DNA from: an uncultured Clostridia bacterium
GTDB lineage: Bacteria; Bacillota; Clostridia; Christensenellales; UBA1242
Direction of reading: 5' to 3'
DNA length: 64,000 nucleotides
Assembly: GCA_947649575.1 (NCBI GenBank)
Contig: CANSRZ010000001.1
Location: 62,001-126,000 of the forward strand
Position 1 is the first letter of the stretch. Each line of letters starts with the position of its first letter. Under the pieces are notes generated by a model. It was given only the letters and a program-made list of their open reading frames with translations. It ran no database searches and was not told where the DNA came from. Shown here one piece after another: positions 37,883-47,692 of this stretch. The position numbers and the translations under genes were made by a program.

Positions 37883-39147
37883 ATAAATTAAGATTTTTCA
37901 ATCATTATCAGACAAGAAAGCAAAACTGCAAGCGCTATGCATTAAAAATATTAGTTGTTTTGCTGTTCGCTTTTCTTTTTGCTATGCCAATAATATCCGC
38001 CACCAGCAAAGAGGTCGCTTGCGCTGATAACATTTCTTCAACCGAACGCGACGAGGCTTTAAAAGAACTTCAAGACTCAGTTTTGGCTCAACTTGAAAAT
38101 TTAAACCTTTCTCAAATCCAAGACATATTGGACTCCCTTGACCAAGCGGGTAGCGAAATCTTTGGAGGCGTTAGCTTTAAAGATAAAATTCTCAGCATGA
38201 TTACTGGCTCTTTCAGCGAGGGCAGAGAAAGTTTTTGGCAAGCTTTGATTTCGCTATTCTTTGACGATTTGGTCGCTGTTTTACCAATTATGGCAACAGT
38301 TATCGCAATCGCAATTTCTGGCGGAATGCTTCAAGGGTTAAGACCAACGTCTAATTCAAAATCTATTCAGGACGTTATTCATTTTGTAACTTACGGCATT
38401 ATTGTTGTTATTATCCTGGGGGTTACGGTCAAAATGGTGACAATGACTGGCGGAACTATTAATTCGATAAAAAATCAGATGGATGCCATTTTTCCAATAA
38501 TGCTAACTCTGCTGACTGCTCTTGGTGGAAGCACAAGTGTTAGCGTTTATCAGCCTGCAATGGCACTTCTCACTGGCTCTATTCTTAATCTGTTCACTTA
38601 TATCCTGCTTCCATTATTCATCTTTTCAACCATTTTTAGTGTCGTGTCTAATCTTTCTTCAACAGTTAAGTTTGACAAGTTCACGTCTTTCTTTAACAGC
38701 ACATTCAAATGGCTGACGGGGCTTGTTTTTACAATCTTCTCTGCGTTCATATCAATTCAGGGCATAACTGCTGGCGCAGTTGACGGAATCTCTATCAAAA
38801 CTGCCAAATATGCAATTCGGTCTTATATCCCAATCCTAGGTTCTTACATCAGCGACGGCTTATCTATTATTATTGCGTCTTCTTCGCTTATCAAGAACGC
38901 TGTTGGCGCAGCGGGGTTATTGTTATTGATTGCGACTGTGCTTTCTCCATTGTTAAAACTAATCATATTTATGCTATGTTTAAAGCTTATGGCGGCTATT
39001 ATTGAGCCACTTGGCAATGCGCGTGTAGCCAATTTTATTTCAGGCATTGCCAAATCTATGGTGCTTCTAATCGCGCTCATTATTGGCGTTGCATTTATCT
39101 ATTTCATTATGCTTGGGCTTATAATGTGTTCTGCTAATATATTTTAA
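37879..39147 (+). CDS. spoIIIAE: Stage III sporulation protein AE
   Basis: Signal peptide, many TMs, position in operon. Confidence 0.95.
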   Translation: MNKLRFFNHYQTRKQNCKRYALKILVVLLFAFLFAMPIISATSKEVACADNISSTERDEALKELQDSVLAQLENLNLSQIQDILDSLDQAGSEIFGGVSFKDKILSMITGSFSEGRESFWQALISLFFDDLVAVLPIMATVIAIAISGGMLQGLRPTSNSKSIQDVIHFVTYGIIVVIILGVTVKMVTMTGGTINSIKNQMDAIFPIMLTLLTALGGSTSVSVYQPAMALLTGSILNLFTYILLPLFIFSTIFSVVSNLSSTVKFDKFTSFFNSTFKWLTGLVFTIFSAFISIQGITAGAVDGISIKTAKYAIRSYIPILGSYISDGLSIIIASSSLIKNAVGAAGLLLLIATVLSPLLKLIIFMLCLKLMAAIIEPLGNARVANFISGIAKSMVLLIALIIGVAFIYFIMLGLIMCSANIF

Positions 39148-39160
39148 GACTAATTTTTAG

Positions 39161-39440
39161 TTATTACTTTTCTTTTTTGAAAAAAAGAAACAAAAAACTT
39201 CTACCGCTTAACGCTTTTTAAATTCGCTTATGTCAATTTCTTCGATATATTAACCTGCAAATTTTGCAAAGCGTTAAGGAGAAAAATTATTTTATTATTA
39301 TTTAAAAAATTAATAAAATAAAAGTCTTAAACGCTTTATTAAATACGCAGATACATCATAAAGAAAAATTTACTTAAAGCGGATTTATTAAAGCGTTTAA
39401 TAGTATTCTTTTGGTTACTTTTCTTTAAAAGAAAAGTAAC
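39161..39440. repeat. Paired intergenic repeat (copies 4-left and 4-right) inserted between spoIIIAE and spoIIIAF
   Basis: Left: ttattacttttcttttttgaaaaaaagaaac + acgctttttaaattcgc...gcaaagcgt; right: taaacgctttattaaatacgc.../...gcggatttattaaagcgttta + gttacttttctttaaaagaaaagtaac (39414-39440). Confidence 0.9.
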
Positions 39441-39473
39441 TCAATAAAAAATTAAATCAAAAAGGAGGTGGAG

Positions 39474-39974
39474 ATGATAGGATCTATGTCGGCATGGATA
39501 ATGTCAATAGCAGGGATTGTGTGCCTGTCTGTGCTTGTTGAACTAATATTGCCAAATGGTCAAATGCATAAATATATCAAAGGAATATTCTCGTTTATAA
39601 TCTTGCTTGTTATCATTTCGCCAATTCCTAAAATCTTGCATAAAGATTTTGACTTCTCTAACATGTTTGGCAACAGCGACATTGTTGTGCAAGAAGATTA
39701 TCTTTATCAGCTTAATCTTGACAAAGTTTCGGCTATGCAAAAGGATATCAATAATCAAATCTTGGCATGCGGATATAACAATGTCGACGCACGGATTGAT
39801 AGTGATATATTTGCTTCGCAGATTATTGTAAAAGCAGTTTATGTCGATATTAGTCGATTAATCATATCCCAAAATGCCGTGCATAAAGATATATCAGACG
39901 TGAAAAAGGACATGCTTAAAATTGCAACAGCCGTTGTAAAAATCGAAAATGAAAGGGTGGTGTTTAATGAATAA
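39474..39974 (+). CDS. spoIIIAF: Stage III sporulation protein AF
   Basis: Two N-terminal TMs, LVELILPNGQMHKYIKGIFSFIILLVIISPI. Confidence 0.92.
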   Translation: MIGSMSAWIMSIAGIVCLSVLVELILPNGQMHKYIKGIFSFIILLVIISPIPKILHKDFDFSNMFGNSDIVVQEDYLYQLNLDKVSAMQKDINNQILACGYNNVDARIDSDIFASQIIVKAVYVDISRLIISQNAVHKDISDVKKDMLKIATAVVKIENERVVFNE

Positions 39975-40509
39975 AATATCAACAAGTTTAAAAAGTTTTT
40001 GGGAAAGAATAAAAAAAGTTAAACATATTGAAATTTATCTAACAGTTATCTTTGCACTTATTATAATTGCCATCTATTTGTCCAGTTTAGGGTTAGGCAA
40101 AAGCAAGGCTTCGTCAAATATCGACAATAATAATCCTGAAAATATTGTAACATTTTCTAATTCTGCGGAATATACGCACTACTTGGAGAATAAGTTAGAT
40201 AATGTATTATCCAGTGTCAAGGGCGCAAGCAATGTTAATGTGATAATAACTCTTGAAAGCGGGTTTGAATATGAATACGCAACCGAGGAAGAGACCAAGC
40301 AAACTGGGCAAGGAACAATAACGACCACAAAACTTGTTTTGATAGATGGAAAACCTGTTGTGGTGAAGGAATATTATCCAACTATCAAAGGAATCGTTGT
40401 TGTTGCAAAAGGAGCAGAAGATGTAAGAGTCAAAATGGACTTAATAAACCTTATACAAACAGTTGTTGAGGTTCAAAGCGCCAATATAACAATATTGGCA
40501 GGAAATTAA
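39967..40509 (+). CDS. spoIIIAG: Stage III sporulation protein AG
   Basis: Single TM; YPTIKGIVVVAKGAEDVRVKMDLINLIQTVV. Confidence 0.93.
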   Translation: MNKISTSLKSFWERIKKVKHIEIYLTVIFALIIIAIYLSSLGLGKSKASSNIDNNNPENIVTFSNSAEYTHYLENKLDNVLSSVKGASNVNVIITLESGFEYEYATEEETKQTGQGTITTTKLVLIDGKPVVVKEYYPTIKGIVVVAKGAEDVRVKMDLINLIQTVVEVQSANITILAGN

Positions 40510-40521
40510 AAGGAGAGGATT

Positions 40522-40992
40522 ATGAAAAAGAGAACAAAAATCATTATTTTAACTGCTATGGTGTTACTTTTAGGAGTAACAGGCTATTTGAACATTATGC
40601 TTAACAGTGGCGTTAAAAAGCCAGACGATTCAACCACCACAACTACAAGCTATTTTACAGCTTACAGAACAGACCGCGAAACAACTCGTGACCAAGAAAT
40701 GCTTTACTATGATGCTATCATTGGAAGCGACAGTGCAACAGCAGAGGCTAAAGCAAATGCAGAACAAGCAAGACTTAATCTTGTAACTCAAATGGAAAAG
40801 GAACTTGTTATTGAGGGTCTTATCAAAGCCAAAGGTTTTGAAGATGCTATTGTGACAATCTCAGACATTCATGTTAACGCAATTGTAAAGGCAAGCGAAA
40901 TAAAATCAACCGAAGTTGCACAAATTGTTAATATAATTCAAACACAACTTGGCACTGACATTGAAAATATCAAAGTTTTTCCAATAGATTAA
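40522..40992 (+). CDS. spoIIIAH: Stage III sporulation protein AH
   Basis: Single TM; FTAYRTDRETTRDQEMLYYDAII. Confidence 0.93.
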   Translation: MKKRTKIIILTAMVLLLGVTGYLNIMLNSGVKKPDDSTTTTTSYFTAYRTDRETTRDQEMLYYDAIIGSDSATAEAKANAEQARLNLVTQMEKELVIEGLIKAKGFEDAIVTISDIHVNAIVKASEIKSTEVAQIVNIIQTQLGTDIENIKVFPID

Positions 40993-41083
40993 TTTAAAAT
41001 CAGTTCAGTTTAATATCAAAATTAATTGCAATATCTCTATCAAATGTGCTATAATGTGTCTATAAATTTATTAGGAGTGATTT

Positions 41084-41455
41084 ATGGCTAAGAAAAAGGA
41101 ACTTACAAATAAAGGCAAAGTAGACATTGATAGAGATATTTTGCTGTCTATAATCAATCTTGCAACAAAGGAAATAAGCGGCGTTGAAAGTTTGACAAAC
41201 GCTTATCTTCCATGGTTTAAAAGAACTTTCTGCAAGCCTAAAAGCGAGGGCGTTGCTATCAAGTTTGAAGGCAACAATGTTTTAAAGATTGATGTGTATG
41301 TTCGTGTGTACGTTGGTTATAGCGTGCCAGACATTGCTTTTAGAATTCAGGAAAATATCAAAAACAGCTTAAGCAGCATGGTGGGAATAAAGCCAGGCAG
41401 AATTAATGTTCATGTTTATGGCGTCAATTGCGACAAAGTGGGTGAAGAATTATGA
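41084..41455 (+). CDS. Asp23/Gls24 family envelope stress protein
   Basis: Position before nusB; ISGVESL...[41 protein letters not shown]. Confidence 0.9.
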   Translation: MAKKKELTNKGKVDIDRDILLSIINLATKEISGVESLTNAYLPWFKRTFCKPKSEGVAIKFEGNNVLKIDVYVRVYVGYSVPDIAFRIQENIKNSLSSMVGIKPGRINVHVYGVNCDKVGEEL

Positions 41456-41841
41456 GAAGAGACGCACGAATAAAAGCCTTTGCTCTTGTTTTTGAGAAAC
41501 TGTTTCATAAATGCGATGAGTTTGACAGCGAAATGATTGACGAGCTTAAAAAAGCTGAAGATAGAGATTTTACTCGTCAAATAGTTGAGGTTTTTGAAAA
41601 TAACAGAGAAGAGCTTTCAAACAGAATAACAAAATATCTTACTGGCTATGAACTTGACAGGGTTTATAAAGTTGACCTTGCGCTTATTTATACAGCGCTA
41701 TGCGAAATCATATATTTAAAAACTCCTCATCAGGTTGCAATCAATGAGGCACTTGAAATTGCCAAGGTTTATTCAACTGATAAAAGTTCAAAATTTATCC
41801 ATGGCGTTTTATCGTCTATTATCAAAGGTGAGGGCTTGTAA
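41452..41841 (+). CDS. nusB: Transcription antitermination factor NusB
   Basis: [18 protein letters not shown]...[27 protein letters not shown]. Confidence 0.93.
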   Translation: MRRDARIKAFALVFEKLFHKCDEFDSEMIDELKKAEDRDFTRQIVEVFENNREELSNRITKYLTGYELDRVYKVDLALIYTALCEIIYLKTPHQVAINEALEIAKVYSTDKSSKFIHGVLSSIIKGEGL

Positions 41842-41846
41842 AATTC

Positions 41847-43013
41847 ATGGATGCAATCAAAGTTTCTCAGCTGAATGGATATATAAAAAAAATATTTGAT
41901 GCAGAAGAACTCCTCCACAACATTCCTGTTGTTGGGGAGGTTTTTGGCGTTAGTGTATCGCGCAATATTATGTATTTTTCGCTGAGGGATGAAGATGCAT
42001 CGCTTCCTTGCGTTTGCTTTTATCCTGCTATGTTTGAGTTTATCAAAGAGGGCGGTCAGATTATTGCAACAGGCTCACCAAACTTTTATGTCAAGGGCGG
42101 AAAACTTAGCTTTGTTGTAACAAAGGTTGAAGAGTTTGGTCAGGGCAAGCTTTATGAAGAATTTTTAAAGTTAAAGGACAAACTTGAAAAAGAGGGCTTG
42201 TTTGACGATGCTCATAAAAAGCCGTTGCCAGAGACTATCAAACGCATAGGCGTGATAACTTCAAGCGAGGGTGCGGTTATTCAAGATATTAAAAATGTGG
42301 GGTGGCGGAGAAATCCAAGCCTTGACATTGTTTTATATTCAACTCGCGTTCAGGGCAAGGGCGCTGAAAATGAGATTGCCCATGCAATTGACGCACTAAG
42401 TGAATATAAAGACGTTGATGTTATTGTGGTTGCGCGTGGTGGCGGCTCGCTTGAAGATTTATGGGCTTACAACACCGAAGTTGTTGCTCGTGCAACATAT
42501 AATTGCGTTAAGCCAATAGTTTCAGCCGTCGGGCATGAAACCGATTTCACGATTATTGATTTTGTCAGCGATTTGCGCGCTCCAACACCGTCAGCCGCAG
42601 CAGAACTTTTGACATATAATCTTGCTGATAAGCAAACTTATCTTCAAACATTATCGGAAAAACTTATCAGAGACTTTGCGGGTTATGTTCAAAACAAAAA
42701 TCAGGAACTTGAAAGCAATAAAAATTACTTGATTAATAACTATGAAAGGATTATAATAAATCTATCAAACCGCAATCAAAACCTTGCTATGCGTTTTGAG
42801 AAAAATGCCGAGCGATATTTGGAAGAGCGTCTTTATAATCTAGGACTCTTAGAGAACTCGCTCATCAAAGCCAATCCGCAAGCGATATTAGAGAAAGGCT
42901 ATGCTAAAATTGAGCAGAACGGCAAGAGCATTCAAAGCAAATCTCAACTTGACATAACCACCGACCTAAACATAATCTTTGCCGACGGAGAAGTTAAGGC
43001 TAAAACAATTTAA
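41847..43013 (+). CDS. xseA: Exodeoxyribonuclease VII large subunit
   Basis: IGVITSSEGAVIQDIKNV; VARGGGSLEDLWAYN; SAVGHETDFTIIDFVSDLRAPTPSAAAELL. Confidence 0.97.
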   Translation: MDAIKVSQLNGYIKKIFDAEELLHNIPVVGEVFGVSVSRNIMYFSLRDEDASLPCVCFYPAMFEFIKEGGQIIATGSPNFYVKGGKLSFVVTKVEEFGQGKLYEEFLKLKDKLEKEGLFDDAHKKPLPETIKRIGVITSSEGAVIQDIKNVGWRRNPSLDIVLYSTRVQGKGAENEIAHAIDALSEYKDVDVIVVARGGGSLEDLWAYNTEVVARATYNCVKPIVSAVGHETDFTIIDFVSDLRAPTPSAAAELLTYNLADKQTYLQTLSEKLIRDFAGYVQNKNQELESNKNYLINNYERIIINLSNRNQNLAMRFEKNAERYLEERLYNLGLLENSLIKANPQAILEKGYAKIEQNGKSIQSKSQLDITTDLNIIFADGEVKAKTI

Positions 43014-43064
43014 ATTTAACTTCCTTTTCTTACAAGAAGAGGAATACACAAAAAAGGAGAAAAT

Positions 43065-44762
43065 ATGAGAATTAGTCATTTAGTTAGTGAAAGAACAAAG
43101 GATGTGCCACAGGGCGCAAATGTTAAAAGTCATATTTTGCTTGTTAGAGCGGGCTACATAAAGCAGGTCAGCAATGGCATTTATACGCTTTTGCCACCAG
43201 CACAACGTGTTAGCCAAAAAATTCAAAAGATTATCCGTGAAGAAATGGACAATATCGGCGGTCAAGAGGTTTTGTTCCCTGTTGTTATGCCTCGCGAAAT
43301 GTGGGATAAAAGCGGAAGATACTCTTCAATCGGCGCTGAAATGTTACGCTTTAAGGATAGAACGGGCAGAGATATGCTTCTTGGCATGACGCACGAAGAA
43401 GCGGCTGTTCACGCTTGCCAAAATATTATCAAAAGCTATGACCAGCTTCCTTTTATGATTTATCAAATTCAAACAAAGTATCGTGACGAAGCTCGTCCTC
43501 GTGCAGGGCTTATCCGCGTGAAAGAATTCACTATGAAAGATGGCTATTCTTTCCATACAAGCGCTGAGGATTTGGAGAAATATTATAACGAAGTTTATGA
43601 AGCTTACAACCGCATTTACACTCGTATTGGCATGAAAAACTTTATTTCAGTTAAATCAGACAACGGCGCAATGGGCGGGTCTTACGCTCACGAATTTATG
43701 CTTCTGACTGACATCGGCGAGGATAGCATTGTTATTTGTCCAAGTTGCAACGCTCGTGCGAACATGGAAGTTGCAGTTTCTAAATATGATATGCCTAAGT
43801 TTGAAGATGCTCCTTTGAAAGAGGTTTACACTGGCAAGGCAAAATCAATTGAAGAAGTTTGCAATTTCTTAAAAATTCAACCAAATCAAACCATGAAAGC
43901 GGTTTGCTATGCTGTGGTCGGCGACAATAAAAAAACCGTTGTGGCGTTTGTTCGAGGTGATAAAGAAGTAAATGAAGCCAAACTCAAAAATGTTGTCGGC
44001 GGAGAAATTGTGGTCAAAGACCTTGCTGACACAGAACTTGTAAAGGGAAATATTGGCGCAGTTGGCTTAAAGGGCGATAATCTTCAAATCGTGTTTGACA
44101 AAAGTCTTGAAGGGCTTTGTGGACTTGTTACTGGTGCTAACAAAGAAGAATATCACCTTACTGGCGTGAACATGACAAGAGATTTTGCAGGCGTGGAATA
44201 TTTTGATATCGTTAAAGTTAATGAAGGAGAACTTTGTCCTCATTGCGGAAAACCTTTAACAATCAAGCGTGGAATTGAAATTGGAAACATCTTTAATCTT
44301 GATACAAAATACACAAAATCTATGGGAATGACTGTTGCAATGCCTGACGGAAGTCTTATCAATCCTATCATGGGTTGCTACGGAATTGGCGTAGGGCGCT
44401 CTCTTGCTTCTGTTGCTGAAGAAAGTGCAGACGAGAAAGGGCTTAATTGGCCAATGGCGATTGCTCCATGGCAAGTTTATCTTTGCCCACTTAGAAATGA
44501 TGATGAAATTGTTGCAAATAAAGCAGAAGAACTTTATAAAACTTTATCATCAAAATTTGAAGTTATTTATGATGACCGCAAAGTTTCAGCAGGCGTTAAA
44601 CTTACTGATAGCGAACTTATGGGAATACCAGTTAGGGTTGTCATCAGCCCACGTTCTTTGGCAAATAATGAAGCCGAAATCACAATCAGAGCAACTGGCG
44701 AAAAAATTATGATTGCGCTTTCAGAACTTGAAAATAAACTAACAGAATTATGCAAAATATAG
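43065..44762 (+). CDS. proS: Prolyl-tRNA synthetase (bacterial type with INS domain)
   Basis: VLFPVVMPREMWDKSGRY; GMTHEEAAVHACQN; EIGNIFNLDTKYTKSM. Confidence 0.97.
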   Translation: MRISHLVSERTKDVPQGANVKSHILLVRAGYIKQVSNGIYTLLPPAQRVSQKIQKIIREEMDNIGGQEVLFPVVMPREMWDKSGRYSSIGAEMLRFKDRTGRDMLLGMTHEEAAVHACQNIIKSYDQLPFMIYQIQTKYRDEARPRAGLIRVKEFTMKDGYSFHTSAEDLEKYYNEVYEAYNRIYTRIGMKNFISVKSDNGAMGGSYAHEFMLLTDIGEDSIVICPSCNARANMEVAVSKYDMPKFEDAPLKEVYTGKAKSIEEVCNFLKIQPNQTMKAVCYAVVGDNKKTVVAFVRGDKEVNEAKLKNVVGGEIVVKDLADTELVKGNIGAVGLKGDNLQIVFDKSLEGLCGLVTGANKEEYHLTGVNMTRDFAGVEYFDIVKVNEGELCPHCGKPLTIKRGIEIGNIFNLDTKYTKSMGMTVAMPDGSLINPIMGCYGIGVGRSLASVAEESADEKGLNWPMAIAPWQVYLCPLRNDDEIVANKAEELYKTLSSKFEVIYDDRKVSAGVKLTDSELMGIPVRVVISPRSLANNEAEITIRATGEKIMIALSELENKLTELCKI

Positions 44763-44859
44763 TTGACTAGTTATTTATTAGGACTAGTATGTTATTATTT
44801 TATAACAATTACATACTAGTTCAAACTTCATTTACAAACAAAACATTAAAGGAGGTTTT

Positions 44860-45066
44860 ATGGAAAACTTAACCTATGAACAAGCAAGCAAAGAGTTAGA
44901 GCAAATTGTTGCCAAACTTGAAAGCGGCACTCTTGCCATGCAAGAAGCGGGCAAACTTTTTGACCGCGGGCAAGAACTTGTTCAATTTTGTTATTCACAA
45001 CTTAATAGTGCGAAAGGCAAACTGACCACAATAAAAGAGCAATTGGGCAATTTGATTGAAGAATAA
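44860..45066 (+). CDS. xseB: Exodeoxyribonuclease VII small subunit
   Basis: TYEQASKELEQIVAKLESGTLAMQEAGKLFDRGQELVQFC. Confidence 0.95.
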   Translation: MENLTYEQASKELEQIVAKLESGTLAMQEAGKLFDRGQELVQFCYSQLNSAKGKLTTIKEQLGNLIEE

Positions 45067-45156
45067 CTCTAAAATCGAGTATATTGTAAAAACTTTCAAC
45101 ACGCTTGACAAAATTTTATAAATGTGCTACAATGTTCTAACATGGAGGGGTGTTAC

Positions 45157-45624
45157 ATGATTATACAAACCGATAAAATTGCGCTTCAAACACTTGCAAC
45201 CAATATTAAAAATGGCGCTATTTTAAAATGTGAGAAAGTTGAAGATGCGTTCAATTTTACTATTGAAGAAGCTGAAAATGCTAATATTGAAAATGCCTGC
45301 AAAGCAAAAACTTTTAAAGATGGCTTTGAAGAATTGTTAGTTATGCATTCTGATAAAACTAAAAAAGAAATTGTTCAATTTCAACTTGATGACAGTATTG
45401 AACAAATCTTAAACAACAATTTTTCTTTAAGAATTGGTTCAAGGCTTTTAAATGTTGGCAATATCAATACTGCAACCAAATCAGATATGAAAATTTTTGA
45501 GGGATATTATTTTAACATCTCAAATGGAGTTTTGACAACTGACGGAACTTCAAACAGTTTAGTGGAGGGGTTGCAAAATATAATTAATCAGGCGCATGCT
45601 AAATATGGCGAAATCGAAGCTTAA
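45157..45624 (+). CDS. Hypothetical protein
   Basis: Promoter TTGACA...TGTGC-TACAAT upstream, ATG 45157, terminator downstream. Confidence 0.65.
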   Translation: MIIQTDKIALQTLATNIKNGAILKCEKVEDAFNFTIEEAENANIENACKAKTFKDGFEELLVMHSDKTKKEIVQFQLDDSIEQILNNNFSLRIGSRLLNVGNINTATKSDMKIFEGYYFNISNGVLTTDGTSNSLVEGLQNIINQAHAKYGEIEA

Positions 45625-45651
45625 ACACAACTTATGTTGTGTTTTTTATTT
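45624..45651 (+). terminator. Rho-independent terminator
   Basis: aacacaacttatgttgtgttttttattt. Confidence 0.8.
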
Positions 45652-45695
45652 TAAAATTTACTTATAAATTATGCTAATTGATAATAAAATACTAC

Positions 45696-46280
45696 ATGAA
45701 CAAAAAACGCAGAATAACTATTCAAAATCATGGTCAAAAGCCCAATTATCGCTGGGCATTTCAAACGCTAATGCTTTCTATAAGTCTGTCAATTATGTTT
45801 GGATTGCTCAGTCAAACACTGCTCAGCCAACTTGGCGTAATCATGGCTGTTGTTGGAATTTGCGTTTTTATTATGATAAGCGTCGTTTTTGATATGTTTG
45901 GCATAGCCGTTGCTTCCGCCGATGAGAACTTATTTATAGAGTGGCGTAAAGAGGGGATTTTTGGAGCGAGCGCTGGGCTGCACCTTTGTGAAAACTCTGA
46001 AAAAGTCTGTTCATTTTGCGCCGACGTTGTAGGGGATATTTGTAGCACGCTTTGCGGAGCGGGTGGTGCGTGCGTTGTTGTGGCTCTCACACAGCATCTT
46101 AAAAGTTCAAACCTTGTGCTTTTTATTTCAACGCTGGTCAGCGCCGTTATAGCAGGCCTTACAATATTTTTTAAAGCCCTAATGAAAGAGCGTGCCATAA
46201 CCCACGCCAATTCAATTATCCTCAAAATCGGCAAACTGCTTGAAAAGCGACTTTTAAGACGAAAAAGGTTAAAAAAATAA
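45696..46280 (+). CDS. Conserved membrane protein (clostridial CorB/DUF21-like)
   Basis: ICVFIMISVVFDMFGIAVASADE...CADVVGDICSTLCGAGGACVVV; resembles clostridial proteins annotated as CorB-like. Confidence 0.6.
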   Translation: MNKKRRITIQNHGQKPNYRWAFQTLMLSISLSIMFGLLSQTLLSQLGVIMAVVGICVFIMISVVFDMFGIAVASADENLFIEWRKEGIFGASAGLHLCENSEKVCSFCADVVGDICSTLCGAGGACVVVALTQHLKSSNLVLFISTLVSAVIAGLTIFFKALMKERAITHANSIILKIGKLLEKRLLRRKRLKK

Positions 46281-46329
46281 GTTGACAATTTTATTTAAAC
46301 CCTTTATTATATAGTTAAGGGGAATTTTT

Positions 46330-46875
46330 ATGAAATTTTATCATGGTACAAAAAATAAAGATTTAAAAGAACTTAATTTAGAGCATTATTCAGGTAAAAT
46401 ATATATAACTGATAGTTATTATATGGCTTTTTTGTATGCCTCAAGTCCTGCAAGATTTTGGGATTACAATAAAGAGCAAGATAAAGTTGTTTTTAGAGAG
46501 GTTTGTCATGACCATTTTAAGAAACAATTTCAAGGCAAAGAATGTTACATTTTTTCTTGCAATGTAGAAGAATATGAAAAGGCGGAATCTAACAGGTCAG
46601 GTCACGCATTTATCACAAATAAACCTGTTATATTAAATCAGCCTCCAGAGTACATTCCTGACGCCTATACAAAACTTATGCAAATGGCAGAGCGAGGTGA
46701 AGTTCTCCTAGAACGCTGGGAAGACATGACGCCAGAAGTTCAACAAAGCCGAGTTAATAGTGTTTTAAAAGTTTACACACCAGAAATTATGAGAAATGAA
46801 AAAGAAAAGTTCCCAGAAGTATATGAAATATTTATTAAACTTTTACCAAAACTTAAACTAAAGGATGAAAAATAA
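46330..46875 (+). CDS. Uncharacterised protein with ADP-ribosyltransferase-like N-terminus (tentative)
   Basis: MKFYHGTKNKDLKELNLEHYSGKIYITDSYYMAFLYASS resembles the start of DUF3990/ART-like proteins. Confidence 0.45.
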   Translation: MKFYHGTKNKDLKELNLEHYSGKIYITDSYYMAFLYASSPARFWDYNKEQDKVVFREVCHDHFKKQFQGKECYIFSCNVEEYEKAESNRSGHAFITNKPVILNQPPEYIPDAYTKLMQMAERGEVLLERWEDMTPEVQQSRVNSVLKVYTPEIMRNEKEKFPEVYEIFIKLLPKLKLKDEK

Positions 46876-46876
46876 A

Positions 46877-47454
46877 ATGAATATAAAAAAATAGTGGTTG
46901 CAAGTGGCAACGCAGGTAAAATTAAAGAAATAAAAGAGATATTAAAGGGCTTTGATATTGTTTCGATGAAAGAACTTGGCTTTAATGAAGAAATTCAAGA
47001 AACTGGCTCTTCCTTAAAAGAGAATGCTTTGATTAAGGCAAAAACTATCGCTTTGAAATACAATCTTCCAGCTCTTGCAGACGACTCTGGCCTGTTTGTG
47101 GACGCTCTTGACGGCGCACCAGGTATTTATGTGGGTAGGTTTTCTGGCGGCGATGATATAAGCAATTATCAACTTCTCCTTAAAAAAATGGAGGGCAAAG
47201 CAAATCGCCATGCAACTTGCGAGTGCGAGATTTGCCTTTATCTTCCAACTGATAAAGAATTTTACGGCAACGGCAAAATGCATTGCGAAATTTTGACCCA
47301 GCCGATTGGCAACTGTGGCTTTGGTTATGACCCAGTATTATATTCTTGCGATTTACATAAACCTTACGCTCAAACAAGCAGTGAAGAGAAAAATCAAATC
47401 TCGCACCGAAAGCAGGCGCTAGAAGATTTATTGAAACAAATTGAAAATTTTTAA
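46877..47454 (+). CDS. rdgB: RdgB/HAM1 non-canonical purine NTP pyrophosphatase; start region frameshifted (GTG 46894 or ATG 46877 with frameshift)
   Basis: VASGNAGKIKEIKEIL; ADDSGLFVDALDGAPGIYVGRFSG; GFGYDPVLY; YAQTSSEEKNQISHRKQAL. Confidence 0.9.
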
Positions 47455-47482
47455 CATTTTTCAAATTATTTCGCAAAAACAG

Positions 47483-47511
47483 TTGACAAAGGGATTTTAT
47501 TATGCTAAAAT
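47483..47511 (+). promoter_or_regulatory. infC operon promoter
   Basis: TTGACA, 17 nt, TATGC-TAAAAT. Confidence 0.8.
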
Positions 47512-47517
47512 AGCACT

Positions 47518-47671
47518 CGTAAAGTAGAAATTTCCATTTCTCACCAGTCGCAATCGAGTTGACTTGGTAATAACTAAATTTGTGACACGTCACTTTTTGT
47601 AAAATGCTAGAAATTTACGAAAAGTCGGTTAATATTCAGTTTGGTGGAAATTTTGCTTCCACCAAATTTTT
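47518..47671 (+). ncRNA. infC-rpmI-rplT leader (L20-leader type) with terminator hairpin
   Basis: About 170-nt leader before infC; terminator ttggtggaaattttgcttccaccaaattttt (47641-47671). Confidence 0.75.
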
Positions 47672-47692
47672 ATTTAAAAGGGGATTACGACA

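Noticed and set aside
47180-47593. 137-aa minus ORF over the infC leader
   Set aside because: Antisense to rdgB 3' end and leader; no start signals
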